Below, one piece after another: positions 18,103-28,599 of a DNA stretch of 35,361 nucleotides (the stretch's first letter is position 1; the number at the start of each line of letters is the position of its first letter). Origin of the DNA: Sergeia podlipaevii (taxonomy: Eukaryota; Euglenozoa; Kinetoplastea; Trypanosomatida; Trypanosomatidae); the NCBI GenBank assembly GCA_030849805.1, contig JASANZ010002025.1, positions 1-35,361 of the forward strand, given 5' to 3'. The notes under the pieces are model-generated. The model had not been told where the DNA came from. It saw nothing but the letters and a program-made list of their open reading frames with translations, and ran no database searches. Position numbers and translations under genes: made by a program.

Positions 18103-19926
18103 ATGCTTCGCCGCTCTATTGCGAGGCTCGGCCTCAGCCGTGCTTATCCCATTATCGACCACGTTTACGACTGTGTCGTGGTTGGTGCTGGAGGCTCCGG
18201 TCTCCGTGCTGCCATGGGCGTTGCCGCTTCCGGCTACGATGTCGCGTGCATCTCCAAGCTCTATCCCTCTCGTTCCCACACTATCGCCGCGCAGGGCGGC
18301 ATTAACGCTGCCCTTGCCAACTGCGAGGAGGATGACTGGCGCTGGCACGTGTATGACACCGTGAAGGGTTCTGACTGGCTTGGTGATCAGGATGCTATCC
18401 AGTACATGTGCCAGGAAGCTCCCTGCGTTGTGTCTGAGCTCGAGTCTATGGGACTGCCCTTTCTCCGTACCGCGGATGGTTTTATCTACCAGAGAGCCTT
18501 TGGCGGTCAGTCTATCCACTACGGTGGCAAGCAGGCTCGCCGAACCTGCGCCGCCTCTGATCGCACAGGTCATGCCATGCTTCACACCCTTTACGGTCAG
18601 TCTTTTCAGTACGGAGTGAACTTTTATAACGAATACTACTGCCTCGACCTCATCATGGAGGACGGCTGCTGCCGTGGCGTCATGGCCATGTCCATCGATG
18701 ATGGCACCATTCACCGCTTCAAAGCCAAGTACACCGTGCTCGCCACTGGCGGCTACGGGCGTGTGTACTTCACCACTACAAGCGCGAAGAGCTGCACCGG
18801 TGATGGCACAGCTATGATTGCGCGTGCTGGTCTCCCCGTGGAGGATATGGAGTTTGTGCAGTTTCACCCTACTGGTATCTACGGCCCTGGCGTGCTTATC
18901 ACTGAAGGTGCCCGTGGTGAAGGTGGCTACCTGGTCAACAGTGAGGGCGAGCGCTTCATGGAGCGGTACGCTCCAAAGGCAAAGGATCTTGCCAGTCGTG
19001 ATGTCGTGTCGCGCGCTATCACGATGGAGATTCTAGCTGGCCGTGGCTGCGGTCCTAAGAAGGATCACGTGATGCTCCAGCTTCATCACCTTGAGCCCGC
19101 CACGCTGCACAAGAAGCTTCCCGGCATTTCTGAGAGTGCGCACATTTTTGCCGGCGTGGATGTCACCAAGCAGCCCATTCCCATTGTCCCCACGGTTCAC
19201 TACTGCATGGGCGGCATTCCCACCCTCTGGACTGGTGAAGTGGTCAGTCCTCGCAACGGTGATGACAACGCTATTGTACCAGGTCTTCTTTCTGCGGGTG
19301 AGAGCGCGTGTGCCAGTGTGCACGGTGCCAATCGCCTTGGCGCCAACTCTCTACTCGATATTGTCGTCTTTGGCAAGTCGTGCGCCAACACCATTATCTT
19401 TAACCTCACCAAGGAGGGCCGTACACAGCCTGAACTGCGTGCTGACGCTGGCGAGTCCTCGATTGCTGATCTTGACCGCATCCTCAACAACAACGGTGAT
19501 ATTCCCATCGCCCGTATCCGCGAACGCATGAAGGAGACAATGGCTCTCTACGCCGCCGTGTTCCGCACGGAGGAGAACATGGCCACTGGCAAGGCCATTA
19601 TTGAAGAGTGCTACCGTGACTTCTCACACGCCCTGGTGCACGACAAGTCCCCTGTGTGGAACAGCAATCTTGTTGAGGCACTCGAGCTGCGCAACCTGCT
19701 CACCAATGCCATGCTCACCATCAGCAGTGCCGTGGTGCGCCGCGAGAGCCGCGGTGCGCACGCCCGCGATGACTACCCTGAGCGCGACGATCACGAATGG
19801 ATGAAGCACACCCTTGCATACCTTGATGATAAGAACGGAAAGGTCGAGCTGGCATACCGTCCTGTTCACATGGAAATGTTGACCAGCGAGCTTCAAATGA
19901 TCCCGCCAGCAAAGCGTGTCTACTAA
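18103..19926 (+). CDS. SDHA: Succinate dehydrogenase flavoprotein subunit, mitochondrial
   Basis: 607 residues, the normal length for SDHA. It oxidises succinate to fumarate with covalently bound FAD, feeding electrons through SDHB into ubiquinone (complex II, TCA cycle). The ATG at 18103 gives a short basic N-terminus ([16 protein letters not shown]), a plausible mitochondrial targeting sequence. Visible motifs are the FAD-binding GAGGSG (28-33), the flavinylated His in [11 protein letters not shown] (H59), QFHPTGIYG with H255, [11 protein letters not shown] with R271, HYCMGG with H366, and [12 protein letters not shown] with R411. All the expected active-site residues are therefore present. 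The end [11 protein letters not shown], near VELAYRPV, is typical of SDHA and separates it from the soluble NADH-dependent fumarate reductases of trypanosomatids. Codon use is more GC3-biased than in the GST-like array, as expected for a well-expressed gene. Confidence 0.97.
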   Translation: MLRRSIARLGLSRAYPIIDHVYDCVVVGAGGSGLRAAMGVAASGYDVACISKLYPSRSHTIAAQGGINAALANCEEDDWRWHVYDTVKGSDWLGDQDAIQYMCQEAPCVVSELESMGLPFLRTADGFIYQRAFGGQSIHYGGKQARRTCAASDRTGHAMLHTLYGQSFQYGVNFYNEYYCLDLIMEDGCCRGVMAMSIDDGTIHRFKAKYTVLATGGYGRVYFTTTSAKSCTGDGTAMIARAGLPVEDMEFVQFHPTGIYGPGVLITEGARGEGGYLVNSEGERFMERYAPKAKDLASRDVVSRAITMEILAGRGCGPKKDHVMLQLHHLEPATLHKKLPGISESAHIFAGVDVTKQPIPIVPTVHYCMGGIPTLWTGEVVSPRNGDDNAIVPGLLSAGESACASVHGANRLGANSLLDIVVFGKSCANTIIFNLTKEGRTQPELRADAGESSIADLDRILNNNGDIPIARIRERMKETMALYAAVFRTEENMATGKAIIEECYRDFSHALVHDKSPVWNSNLVEALELRNLLTNAMLTISSAVVRRESRGAHARDDYPERDDHEWMKHTLAYLDDKNGKVELAYRPVHMEMLTSELQMIPPAKRVY

Positions 19927-21447
19927 GCACGACTGGAAGAGGGAGAGGAAAGAAGAGGGCAGGAAGAATGGGTTATGTTTACTTACTTTTTCGTTGTTGT
20001 TGTTTGCCTTATAACAACACCTTTTTGTTTCAGCGTTGGTGGTGTTGAAGGGGGAGGGGGATAGAAAGAGAGATTGAATAGTAGCCTCGATTTTGCGCAC
20101 GATGTATATCGTGTTGCTACTGCTGTTTTTTTTTTCTCTTCTTTCCGTTCTTTTCAATTTTGATAGCGCGCGCATAGCGGGCCAACTGTTTTGGTTAGTA
20201 GGCACATTCCACATCACGGGGTGAGGGGAATGATTATAGCATATATATCTGAAGGATTGGGAAGGAAATTTCTTCTTAAAAGAAAAAGTCACACTATCCG
20301 AGGGGCATTTATGAAAAGGAAACGTGTGGGTGTACACTGTTTTTTTTTTTTTTACTGTTGCTATTCGCCTGTATGGAAGCATACACACACGCAAGGGCAA
20401 TGTTTTTTTAATATATACTTTCACTTAGCAACGGAAAGAACAACAATAGAAGATAATTGAATTAAAGGGAAGAGGGGGTGAGATAGCGGGAGTGTCTTTT
20501 TCTAGTGTACGTGTTTGTGTGCAAGAGACTCTAAGGAGGGTGTGAGCCGACACGGGACAATGAGAGCGGCTTTCTTCACACCCCATTCTACCCTTCTTCG
20601 CAAGGTGGTTACGGGGAGGGAGGGGAGGGGTAAGGAGGAAAGAGAGGAAATTGCACACGAAACGCAAATATGCAGGGGTAAGAGAGAGAAAAGGTGAAAA
20701 GGAAAGAAAAAAAATCAGAAGTGATAGGTAACGGTGAGATATGCCATAGTGATGGTATTGTATTGCTTCGTCTTCTTCTTTCCCCTTTCTTTTATTCTTT
20801 TTACAGCATTTTGCGTTATGTGCGTCAATTTTTTTTTTCTTTACTGTTCCTTTTCTATTTTGATACGCTCATACACACGTCCCTCCTCCGATATTCCTCA
20901 CTTTTTTTTTCTTTCTCCCTTACTTTCTGTTGAGACACAACTAGTAAGAATCGTCATCGGGTGCGGACGCATGAATCAATGCCAAAAAAATAGTAGTAAT
21001 AACAGGCGGATGTACTCGCAAGGATTCGTATGCCTTCCTGGCTTTGTGACTTCATATATATTCTGCTCTGTCCACTTTTTCTGAATTGTGTTTTCCTTTA
21101 TTCAATATTTCAAAAGAAAAACTCTTCGACTCTTTTTTTTCTGAGTCTTTACTCTTCTCTCTCTCTCCCTCTCTATCGATTTCTTAATATATATATTTGC
21201 TTTGTCTGTGTGTGTTTTTTTTTCTTTTTACGTGGTGTGAACTCATTAGTTGGCCATACGTATTGTCTTTCTCCCCTTTTCATATCTTCATTTATTATCT
21301 TTCACCAGAACGAAGCATTTGCGTCCTTTTTTTGTTCAAATTTAGGAAGAGGGAAAATAAACAGATTACATTCTCCAAGCACAATTATCTTTCATTCGCA
21401 GTTATTCTATCAGTACAAAGAAAAGAACCAAAAGCAACCTTGAAACC
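19927..21447. other. Intergenic spacer, no gene seen
   Basis: About 1.5 kb. Purine-rich stretches (about 20460-20720) alternate with T-rich ones. The minus-strand open frames here are mostly antisense to the SDHA 3' end or low complexity. The splice signal for the amastin-like gene is at the 3' end. Confidence 0.6.
21265..21308 (+). promoter_or_regulatory. Candidate trans-splice acceptor for the amastin-like gene
   Basis: A C/T-rich stretch (about 21265-21303) ends in CACCAG, with the AG at 21307-21308, about 140 bases before the ATG. A longer CT tract at 21145-21174 is an alternative with a more distant AG. Confidence 0.5.
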
Positions 21448-21999
21448 ATGGTTCTCTGCTCTACCGTTGGTAAGATCTTTCTTCTCGTTGGCGCAGTGTT
21501 GTCCTTCGTTCTATCCATCGTGGCTGTGTTTATTCCTTACTTTACCAACTCAAGCGCCACATCAAAAGAAACGGTGCCGTTTGCTTATCAGAAAACAAAG
21601 GTCACCATGACACTGTGGAATATCACCTCAGAGACGGTTAAGGACGTCCACTATGACATTAAGTCCGAGTACTATTCCTGCAGCGAAGGTGCCCGCCTTC
21701 TTCAAGGTGCTGAGGGGTGCGCAGTCATGGCCGTAGTGCTGACATTTGCCAACATCATTCTGAGCTCCTTCATGTTCAGCATCAAGAAGGTTGTTAAATG
21801 GCCTCTCATGGTGTACCAGTTTTTTGCGATGATCGCTGGGATCTGCGCTGCTGCGATTATGCTTGTTCAGTACAACGTCGGCTGGTGCAATATGCCCTCT
21901 CTCAGCAAGGATGACTGGAAGGTAAGCGGCGGTGCCCCGCTAGGCATCGTATCAGCAGTCATCTGCTTCGCCTGCGCCATCGGAACTATCTTTGCTTGA
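21448..21999 (+). CDS. Amastin-like four-pass surface membrane protein
   Basis: 183 residues, close to usual amastin length, from an ATG in good context (AACCATGG). Four hydrophobic segments are visible: about 7-30, 91-111, 118-140 and 163-182. Between the first and second lies a hydrophilic loop of about 60 residues, as in amastins, which are kinetoplastid surface glycoproteins of uncertain role. The loop contains MTLWNIT, which resembles the core of the amastin signature (C-x-T/S-L-W-G...C), but the leading Cys is absent and Gly is replaced by Asn. Cysteines at 78 and 91 remain. Asn58-I-T is a possible N-glycosylation site. The topology and kinetoplastid context favour an amastin-like protein. 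A claudin-like or other tetraspan protein is the alternative, since the signature is degenerate. Confidence 0.72.
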   Translation: MVLCSTVGKIFLLVGAVLSFVLSIVAVFIPYFTNSSATSKETVPFAYQKTKVTMTLWNITSETVKDVHYDIKSEYYSCSEGARLLQGAEGCAVMAVVLTFANIILSSFMFSIKKVVKWPLMVYQFFAMIAGICAAAIMLVQYNVGWCNMPSLSKDDWKVSGGAPLGIVSAVICFACAIGTIFA

Positions 22000-22805
22000 G
22001 GATGGAGAAGAAGTAAGAAAGGAGAGGACGGTGTACCGGTGCAAACAACGCGTAAATGCATTTGGTACGTTTTATGTGTCATGCACGTATGTTTTTTTTT
22101 GTTTTTTTTTTTCATAATGAGAGTAAGAATAGTTCTTCTATTGTGAATGTGAAAGTTATTTTTTAAGAATTGTATATATGTATTGCAGCGTTTGTGTTCA
22201 CGCATGATATCTCATGGCAGATAATTATAACTATTTGCCTTCCGCACATGTGCTGCACACGACATTTGCATGTGAATAGTGACTTTTAAGTTTTTTGTTG
22301 TTGTTGTTGATATTTTTTATGAAAAATTAAATCAGTGGCTTTTTTTTTTCTCTTGTTCATCCTTCCCCCTTTTGTTAATTTCATTTATTGATGCCGCTTT
22401 CAAATTAGCTATGTGGTTTAAAGGTTTTGCCTTTTATACGTGCGATAGTAGTTGTTTATGTATCTATTCATCTTTTCTGTTTGTTTGTTTGTTTGCTCCG
22501 CCGCTACACATATATGTGTGCGCTGAACCGCGTGCGCCAAATGTATCTCTCTTCTTACTCCCCCTCACCTTTCCGAGGAAAAGGAAAAAAAGATGGCGCA
22601 TTACACGCATTTTTAGGAAGGCCAACTTCTTACTCGACTTCATTTGTGGACATGTACGCAATTTGTATTTTTTTTTCTGTATATGGATCGTTTTATTATT
22701 TTAAAAAAAATATCTCTCTACGGAACTGCTACGCGCATAATTGTCAACGGGTGATAGTTTTAAAAGGAAAATGAAGATGAAGAGAACCTCCCAATACGGG
22801 ATTTA

Positions 22806-22826
22806 ATATATATATATATATATATT
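22806..22826. repeat. TA dinucleotide microsatellite
   Basis: About ten TA units in the spacer before the RFC gene. Confidence 0.85.
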
Positions 22827-23356
22827 ACGCTCTTTTACATCCAATTACATTGTTCGATCGGGCCTTTCATCACATCCCCCTACTGTATTGTTTTCCAATT
22901 TGAAGAGATTGAGAAGAATATAGCGTCAATGACAACGTCCTTTTGAGGAAAAAATGCACATTATGTATAATATCTATTCCTTTTTTTTTATTGTTTTGTG
23001 TGTGTATGTGTGATCTTTTTTTTTGTAATTTGTAAAGAAGCTTCACGCAGGTACAATTAGCAAGAGAACTGACAGAAAATCAAAACGCATTTTTTTCCCA
23101 GTGCAACAGTGCACGCAGAATTGGGTGTTCCAAACTTACATTCTCTGTATCTGTTGTGTTTTTCCCTTTGGAACGCGCATTCATGTGTTTATATATAATT
23201 TTATTTATGGGGGTTCTTAACTGTTATTAAGACTTATTTTTGCTTCATTGAGCTTTGGTGTGTAACTTCAATGGAGATCATATGGACGCTGATCTTAAGT
23301 CGAATAGGATACAAGAAATTTAGAAGGTTCGATTCCACTCTAGTATGACTACAAAG

Positions 23357-23358
23357 TA

Positions 23359-23397
<39 letters not shown>
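23357..23397. repeat. TTA trinucleotide microsatellite
   Basis: About thirteen tandem TTA units, perfect over most of the length, in the spacer before the RFC gene. Confidence 0.9.
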
Positions 23398-23566
23398 CTA
23401 TTTACCGCTACTGCCAGTGTGTGTGTTGTTGTTGGGACACATATTTGATAGTGTGCGTATGCATATGTTTTTCCTTTGAAGCATAAGGGATGAAGTTCTT
23501 CCTTTTGATCCCCCAATTTCTCTCTCTCTCCCTTTTAATTGTTATCTGTAATCGCATGTTTTACAC

Positions 23567-23600
23567 TTTCTTCTCTCGTCTTCTCTTGTTCTTCTTTTAG
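23567..23600 (+). promoter_or_regulatory. Candidate trans-splice acceptor for RFC2
   Basis: A C/T tract (about 23567-23597) ends in TTTTAG, with the AG at 23599-23600, about 185 bases before the ATG. Later pyrimidine stretches (for example 23642-23654) leave room for a second, closer site. Confidence 0.5.
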
Positions 23601-23785
23601 AGGGCACACACACATAAACACATCGATATTATACATATCGATTTTTTTTTTTTGGTGGCCTCTTCCTTATTTTCGCTCTACACTTTCGCGGAGAAGTCCT
23701 TTACATAGAGAAATCTCCCACTTCCGCTGCTGTTGCTGTTATTGTTGTTTCTGCCCTCCACACCCCTCTTTGCTCACCGTTACGT

Positions 23786-24916
23786 ATGTCGTTGTGCACT
23801 GCGCCGTGGGTGGAGAAATACCGCCCACAGACGATGGCGGATATTGTAGGTAACACGGAAGCCATCTCTCGCCTTCAGGTCATTGCAAAGGAGGGCAACC
23901 TGCCCAACTTACTGCTTTGTGGCCCTCCTGGCACTGGTAAGACCACGAGTATGTTGTGCCTCGCGCATGATCTCTTGCTTCAGGGCTCAACCGATGAGGA
24001 CGGCACCCCTACACCTGGCAAGGATGGGGCAGGCGGTCGAGACATACTGAAGGACGCGGTGCTTGAGCTCAATGCGAGCGATGATCGAGGGTTAGACGTA
24101 GTGAGAGAAAAAATCAAACTATTTGCCCAAACCAAGAAGACACTTCCTCACAAGACCACTTCCGACGGTGGTGGCGCTCATGGTGCACAGCCACAGCAGA
24201 AGAAAGAGGTGCAGTTGCATAAAATTGTGTTGCTCGATGAGGCAGATAGCATGACACCCGCGGCGCAGCAGGCGTTGCGTCGTACAATGGAGCTTCACAG
24301 CAGTACTACTCGCTTTGCCTTTGCGTGCAATAACAGCAGCAAGATCATTGAGCCTATCCAATCCCGCTGTGCGATTGTGCGGTTTAAAAAGTTATCCAAC
24401 GTGGACATTCTGAAACGGCTAGTGTACATTATCGAGCAAGAGAAGGTCGCCTACACCGACGATGGCATTGAGGCACTCTTGTATCTCGCAGAAGGTGACT
24501 TGAGACAGGCCACAAATGCTCTTCAAGCCACCTTCACAGGGTACGGCATGGTGAACGCAGACAACGTCTTTAAGGTGTGTGATCAGCCTCACCCAGTGCT
24601 TGTGGAGACCATCATGGCGGCGTGTCTTGCAAAGGGAGACATACAAGAAGCGCATAAGGAGATGAACCGACTGCTCAGTCGTGGCTATGCACCTGCCGAT
24701 GTCATCGCGACATTCTTCAAGGTGGCGCAAAGCAACGCGCGACTGTTTCGCAGCGAACTACAGCAACTGGAGGTGCTCAAGGTTGTTGGTGAAACTACTA
24801 TGCGCATTGCGGAAGGGGTCGGAACGCCGCTGCAGCTAGCCGCGATGCTAGCTCGCATTATTGCAACTACAGCATCTGCCGATGCAAAAGAGAAGGGAGC
24901 AGCAGTCTCTGCATGA
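23786..24916 (+). CDS. RFC2: Replication factor C small subunit (RFC2 type, clamp loader)
   Basis: 376 residues from the first in-frame ATG. RFC subunits form the pentameric AAA+ complex that loads PCNA onto primer ends. Visible features are WVEKYRPQTMADIVGN near the start (RFC box), Walker A GPPGTGKT (46-53), ELNASDDRG (94-102), Walker B LLDEAD (149-154), the sensor region FACNNSSKIIEPIQSRC with the arginine-finger motif SRC (193-195), GDLRQATNALQ, and VFKVCDQPHP. The last motif and the I-V-G-N box point to human RFC2 (yeast Rfc4) rather than RFC4 or RFC5. Two polar inserts of about 20 residues each (about 67-86 and 123-144) are absent from the usual RFC2 and make the protein somewhat longer. 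They flank the E-L-N-A-S motif on either side and should be surface loops. Confidence 0.95.
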   Translation: MSLCTAPWVEKYRPQTMADIVGNTEAISRLQVIAKEGNLPNLLLCGPPGTGKTTSMLCLAHDLLLQGSTDEDGTPTPGKDGAGGRDILKDAVLELNASDDRGLDVVREKIKLFAQTKKTLPHKTTSDGGGAHGAQPQQKKEVQLHKIVLLDEADSMTPAAQQALRRTMELHSSTTRFAFACNNSSKIIEPIQSRCAIVRFKKLSNVDILKRLVYIIEQEKVAYTDDGIEALLYLAEGDLRQATNALQATFTGYGMVNADNVFKVCDQPHPVLVETIMAACLAKGDIQEAHKEMNRLLSRGYAPADVIATFFKVAQSNARLFRSELQQLEVLKVVGETTMRIAEGVGTPLQLAAMLARIIATTASADAKEKGAAVSA

Positions 24917-25513
24917 GTTTTTTTGGGGGGATACTAGCCGGAGGAAGAGAATGTGCGTGTGTGTGTGTGTGTGACGGCCTCCCCTTTGTTGGTTGTTATT
25001 GTCAGAGGGAACTACTGTTTCGTAGCCCGCCACTGTGTGCGGGGAGGTGTATATGCGAATGATTTTTATTATCATCATAGAAGAAATGGCTGCGTAGTCA
25101 GCATATATTTGTTTTATATATATACATATATATCATATAACCAAAGTCTTTTGAAGATATATATTTAAATCACGAATGACAATTATGGTGTGTGAAAAAA
25201 GAGGAATGAGAGGAAAGGTGCTCTAAGCTGCCTCACTGTGATTCTCTCTTTTCTGCCTTTCTTTTTTTTATGCTTCACTTTTAATTCTTCCCCCCTCCAA
25301 CCTTTGTAGGTCTCTTGTATATAAGTTTATTTTTTGTTGTTGTTTGTTTTACTGCTATCTTGCTACATATTTACTATTACAACTACTACAGTTATTTTTT
25401 TTAAAAAAAAATAGGTAGAAAGATTAAGTAATCTCTTCCTTTTCTTCCATTTCTTAAGGTCCCCTCCATTGATTATACTCTGCAGCAACAATCGAAAAGG
25501 AAAGCAGGAAGAA
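24917..25513. other. Intergenic spacer, no gene seen
   Basis: About 600 bases with a GT run (about 24953-24974), AT-rich stretches and the splice signal for the reductase gene. No credible frame was found. Confidence 0.6.
25430..25458 (+). promoter_or_regulatory. Candidate trans-splice acceptor for the fatty acyl-CoA reductase
   Basis: A C/T tract (about 25430-25455) is followed by AAG, with the AG at 25457-25458, 55 bases before the ATG at 25514. Confidence 0.6.
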
Positions 25514-27277
25514 ATGGCGTCGCAAGCTCTTGACATGCGTACTGGTTTCTCTAACCGTACTATTTTTCTCACCGGAGGGACCGGCTTCGTGGGGAAGGTG
25601 GCCATCTTTAAGATCCTGAAAGAGTTTCCTGATGTGAAGCGTATCTACCTCCTCATGCGTGGCAAAAAGTCACGCAAGTTTAAGCGCTACCTCAATGCAC
25701 AGGAGCGTCTTGACCTAGAGGTAATGGGAAGCCCCTGCTTTGACCCAATCCGCAAGGCCGTTGGCGACGCTAAGTGGAAGCAGCTTTGTGACAAGGTCAA
25801 GGCTGTCGACGGTGACATCACCAAGGACCACGTTGGACTGTCCGAGCAGGCCCGAACCGTTATTGCCAATGAAGCGCAGATGATCATTCACCTCGCTGCC
25901 ACTGTGAACTTTAACGAGCGCTTAAATTTGGCGATTCAGATGAATACACTGGGCGGTATGCGTGTGTTGGCACTTGCCAAGACCTGCAAGAATCTTGAGG
26001 CGATGGTGCACGTGTCGACGTGCTACGTTAACTATCCCCGCTCTGGTCGTGAAAACATAAATGAGGAGAAGATCTACCCCCTCGCTTTTGATCCCGAGGA
26101 CATGGTGAAGTTTATTCTCGGTCTGCACGATAGCGAAGTTGACGTGGAGTCTGCGCGGCTTCTCAAGGAACACAATTTCGCCAACACTTACACTTTCACG
26201 AAGAACATTGGAGAGCAGCTTATCTGGCGCTACAAGGAAGATGTCCCCGTCGTTGTCGTCCGCCCGTCTATCATTGGATGCAGTTACTACGAGCCCATGC
26301 CCGGTTGGGTGGACGCGCTGACCGCCGCCGGCGGCCTTATTCTCACTGCCAGCCTTGGTGTCGTGCGCGAGGTGGTATGCGACGAAAATCTCATTGCGGA
26401 CATCATCCCAGTCGATATGGTCGTCAACGTCATCCTGAAGGCGCTCTTCAAGACGCAGATGCACTACAAGGCGAGGCGCGCCGGAACCACTGCCACCACT
26501 GCCGTCACAGGACCAACAGGTGGCGGCGCGATGAGGGCTACAGTGCAGAATGCCACCGCTTCGCTCACACTACCGCGACTAGGGATGAAGTCCTCCGGCG
26601 CTGCCGCTGCAACACCTGTTGGTCGCGCCGTTATGCAGCAACAACAATCCCAGACGCAACAGGCACTCGCTTCCCGCCCAATAGATGCTGAGGCAACCTC
26701 CACGTTTGGTGCCGACGATGAGCTGCCCTTCATTTATCAGGTTGCGACGTCTGGCTTTGGCAACCATGCCACGTGGGGTAGGCTGACACGCGCCATGAGG
26801 CAATACACGCAAGGCCGCAGCAAGCACCCCAAGGGACTCTCTCGCTTTGACATCACTCTCACAAAATCCAACAGCTACTACATGATGCGCTACGTTCTCC
26901 TGCGCTACCTGCCATATATTGCCCTCAAGATGTACGTGAGTCTTCCTCAGCCCCTTGGTTCCGCCAAGAAACGCCAGCTTGTGGAGAAGCTTGGTAGAGC
27001 TGTACGCCGTGCGTACCTGCTGAACCGCGAGTTTCACGACTTTGTCGTGAACGAGTGGGTTTACACTGCTACCAACACCCTCGCCCTGGATGAAGGGCTG
27101 AATGACTATAGCAAAAAGACGTTTGGCTTTGATCCTTACGCAATCAACTGGTTCGCGTACACGCAGCTATACAGTTATGGCATCTTCAAGCACATCGTCC
27201 GCGACGTAGGTGACTTCGACGCCCCTGAGCTTCCGATGCCTGCCTCGCAGGCCTTCGTCCTCGCAGCATCGCTGTGA
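25514..27277 (+). CDS. Fatty acyl-CoA reductase (alcohol-forming, male-sterility type)
   Basis: 587 residues from the ATG at 25514; upstream the frame has no ATG. This family reduces fatty acyl-CoA to fatty alcohol with NADPH, and in kinetoplastids supplies alcohols for ether lipids. Visible features are the Rossmann motif FLTGGTGFVGK (18-28), the loop LMRGKKSRKF, VDGDIT (98-103), HLAATVNFNE (126-135), VHVSTCYVN with the catalytic-type Ser/Thr, and the YxxxK pair in TYTFTKNIGEQ (Y226, K230). VVVRPSIIG and PMPGWVDALT are typical of the family. The C-terminal sterile domain starts near 480 and includes LDEGLNDYSKKTFGFDPYAI. A Thr/Ala/Gln-rich insert (about 320-405) separates the two domains. 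The protein ends in ASL, only loosely like a peroxisomal (glycosomal) PTS1, so the location is uncertain. Confidence 0.93.
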   Translation: MASQALDMRTGFSNRTIFLTGGTGFVGKVAIFKILKEFPDVKRIYLLMRGKKSRKFKRYLNAQERLDLEVMGSPCFDPIRKAVGDAKWKQLCDKVKAVDGDITKDHVGLSEQARTVIANEAQMIIHLAATVNFNERLNLAIQMNTLGGMRVLALAKTCKNLEAMVHVSTCYVNYPRSGRENINEEKIYPLAFDPEDMVKFILGLHDSEVDVESARLLKEHNFANTYTFTKNIGEQLIWRYKEDVPVVVVRPSIIGCSYYEPMPGWVDALTAAGGLILTASLGVVREVVCDENLIADIIPVDMVVNVILKALFKTQMHYKARRAGTTATTAVTGPTGGGAMRATVQNATASLTLPRLGMKSSGAAAATPVGRAVMQQQQSQTQQALASRPIDAEATSTFGADDELPFIYQVATSGFGNHATWGRLTRAMRQYTQGRSKHPKGLSRFDITLTKSNSYYMMRYVLLRYLPYIALKMYVSLPQPLGSAKKRQLVEKLGRAVRRAYLLNREFHDFVVNEWVYTATNTLALDEGLNDYSKKTFGFDPYAINWFAYTQLYSYGIFKHIVRDVGDFDAPELPMPASQAFVLAASL

Positions 27278-28599
27278 GGGTTAGGGGGAAGATGCAAATT
27301 CACGATCATATATAGAGAGTGGGGGTAGGTATCAATGGTGTGAGATAACAGTAGAGATAGGTGATTGCAGCCATTACTGCATGTTGTGTACTACATATAA
27401 ATAATACACATACACACGAACCAGTATCACTATACTAGCATGAGTGGGGGATGTACGTTGAGTGAACACTGAAACATCGACACACGCACCCAAACAGAAA
27501 GAAGAGAAGAGGGGTGGGGAAGCTGCGAGTGTAACTTGTATAATGGAGACGGAAGGAAAACAATTATAAAATCGCTATTGTGTTCTTTTGTAAACTGTTG
27601 AAGTGTGCACAAAAACAAATTCTATGGAGAACTGATACTTTCCCATGAAACTACACAATCAAAGCCTTATCTTTTTTTGTGTGTTGTCATCATTATATGC
27701 GTTCTGGTGCTGCTCATATCAGTTTGTTTGTTTTTGCTGTTAAGGGGAAAGAAACATGTGCACATGACTCATCATAAAGCGCTCGTTCTTCGCCTTTGGC
27801 ACCGACATAAAACGGCAAGGAAATGCTAACAGAGAGAGAGGCGACCGCGATATGATACTTTTTTTTCTTCCATCTTTTAGATAAGTATATTGTTTTCTGC
27901 TATCCGCCAAAAAAAAAAAAAATGCTTAAGCTCTCCTCTGTATATATGTATTTTCTTTTTTGTATTTTTTTTTTTCTTCTACCACACTGCTTGTTCCTCT
28001 CCACTTTTGATTGAAGAATGTCAGGGGAAGAAATTCAGTGCGCGCCGGGACCTTTGATGAGTGACCTCTTTGAGCGCTCATTGATGGTCCATATAAAGCT
28101 GGGAGCATGGCGAATAGAGAAACAACAATTCCTTTGTTAATCATGTGCTGTCTACTACATGCTTGATGCCTTATAATAACTGTTTTATTTAGAGCGTGTC
28201 AGCAGCACCCAACATAAACACAAAAGACACTAACAATGTTGTGACTTGAATGCAAAAACAAACACACACAAAATGCTACCCATTACCAATTTCCTGCTCT
28301 CACGGTCTGTATCATTCACGCAGTTGCCAATTTACACAACAACCAAATATAACAGCTTCGCCTCTCTTCCTCTCTTTCTTTTCTTTCTCCAAAAACTAGA
28401 ATTTTCACGCGGGGCCCGGTCGGCCGGCGCACCCCCCCCCCCCCNNNNCCCCCCCCCAGCCCCTGGGCCCGGGGCTAGGCCTGGGCCAGGCCCAAGCCCA
28501 AAGACCCCCCTCACACAACGAACGAAGGCATTAAACAGCGCGCAAAGCAAGGTACAAAGTTCAATTGCACCTGCCAGAGCTGCCTCGTAGCGTACTTAT
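27278..28599. other. Intergenic spacer up to and including the gap, no gene seen
   Basis: About 1.3 kb. An open frame at 27602-27829 encodes one hydrophobic segment but has no ATG before it. The last part contains the GC-rich gap patch described separately. Confidence 0.5.
28410..28510. other. GC-rich poly-C patch with a 4-base gap (NNNN at 28445-28448)
   Basis: C-runs flank four Ns, and the neighbouring bases are almost only G and C with repeated GGGCC, GGCC and GGGCCAGGCCC pieces. This is unlike anything else in the window and looks like low-quality sequence at a contig join rather than genomic sequence. Continuity across it should not be assumed. Confidence 0.7.

Larger units (their letters stand above)
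22000..23785. other. Long intergenic spacer with TA and TTA repeats, no gene seen
   Basis: About 1.8 kb. It holds a TTTG run (about 22476-22495), a TA run (22806-22826), a TTA run (23357-23397) and many T-runs. An isolated GGTTCGATTCC at 23326-23336 looks like a tRNA B box but has no tRNA fold around it. No coding frame is convincing. Confidence 0.6.

Noticed and set aside
17965..18867. 300-codon open frame on the minus strand
   Set aside because: It is antisense to the SDHA gene and is open only because of that gene's codon use.
19624..20424. 266-codon open frame on the minus strand
   Set aside because: It covers the SDHA 3' end in antisense and then spacer, with no recognisable protein.
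23262..23350. GGTTCGATTCC at 23326-23336, a match to the tRNA B box
   Set aside because: The T-stem around it pairs at only two positions, and no matching acceptor strand or A box lies upstream, so it does not fold as a tRNA. Probably chance.
27602..27829. Open frame with a strong hydrophobic segment
   Set aside because: There is no ATG before the hydrophobic part (only a GTG), no recognisable family, and the frame is short. Spacer sequence is the simpler reading.
28246..28590. Open frame across the gap, rich in Pro and Gly
   Set aside because: It reads through the Ns and the low-quality GC patch, so its coding appearance is an artefact.
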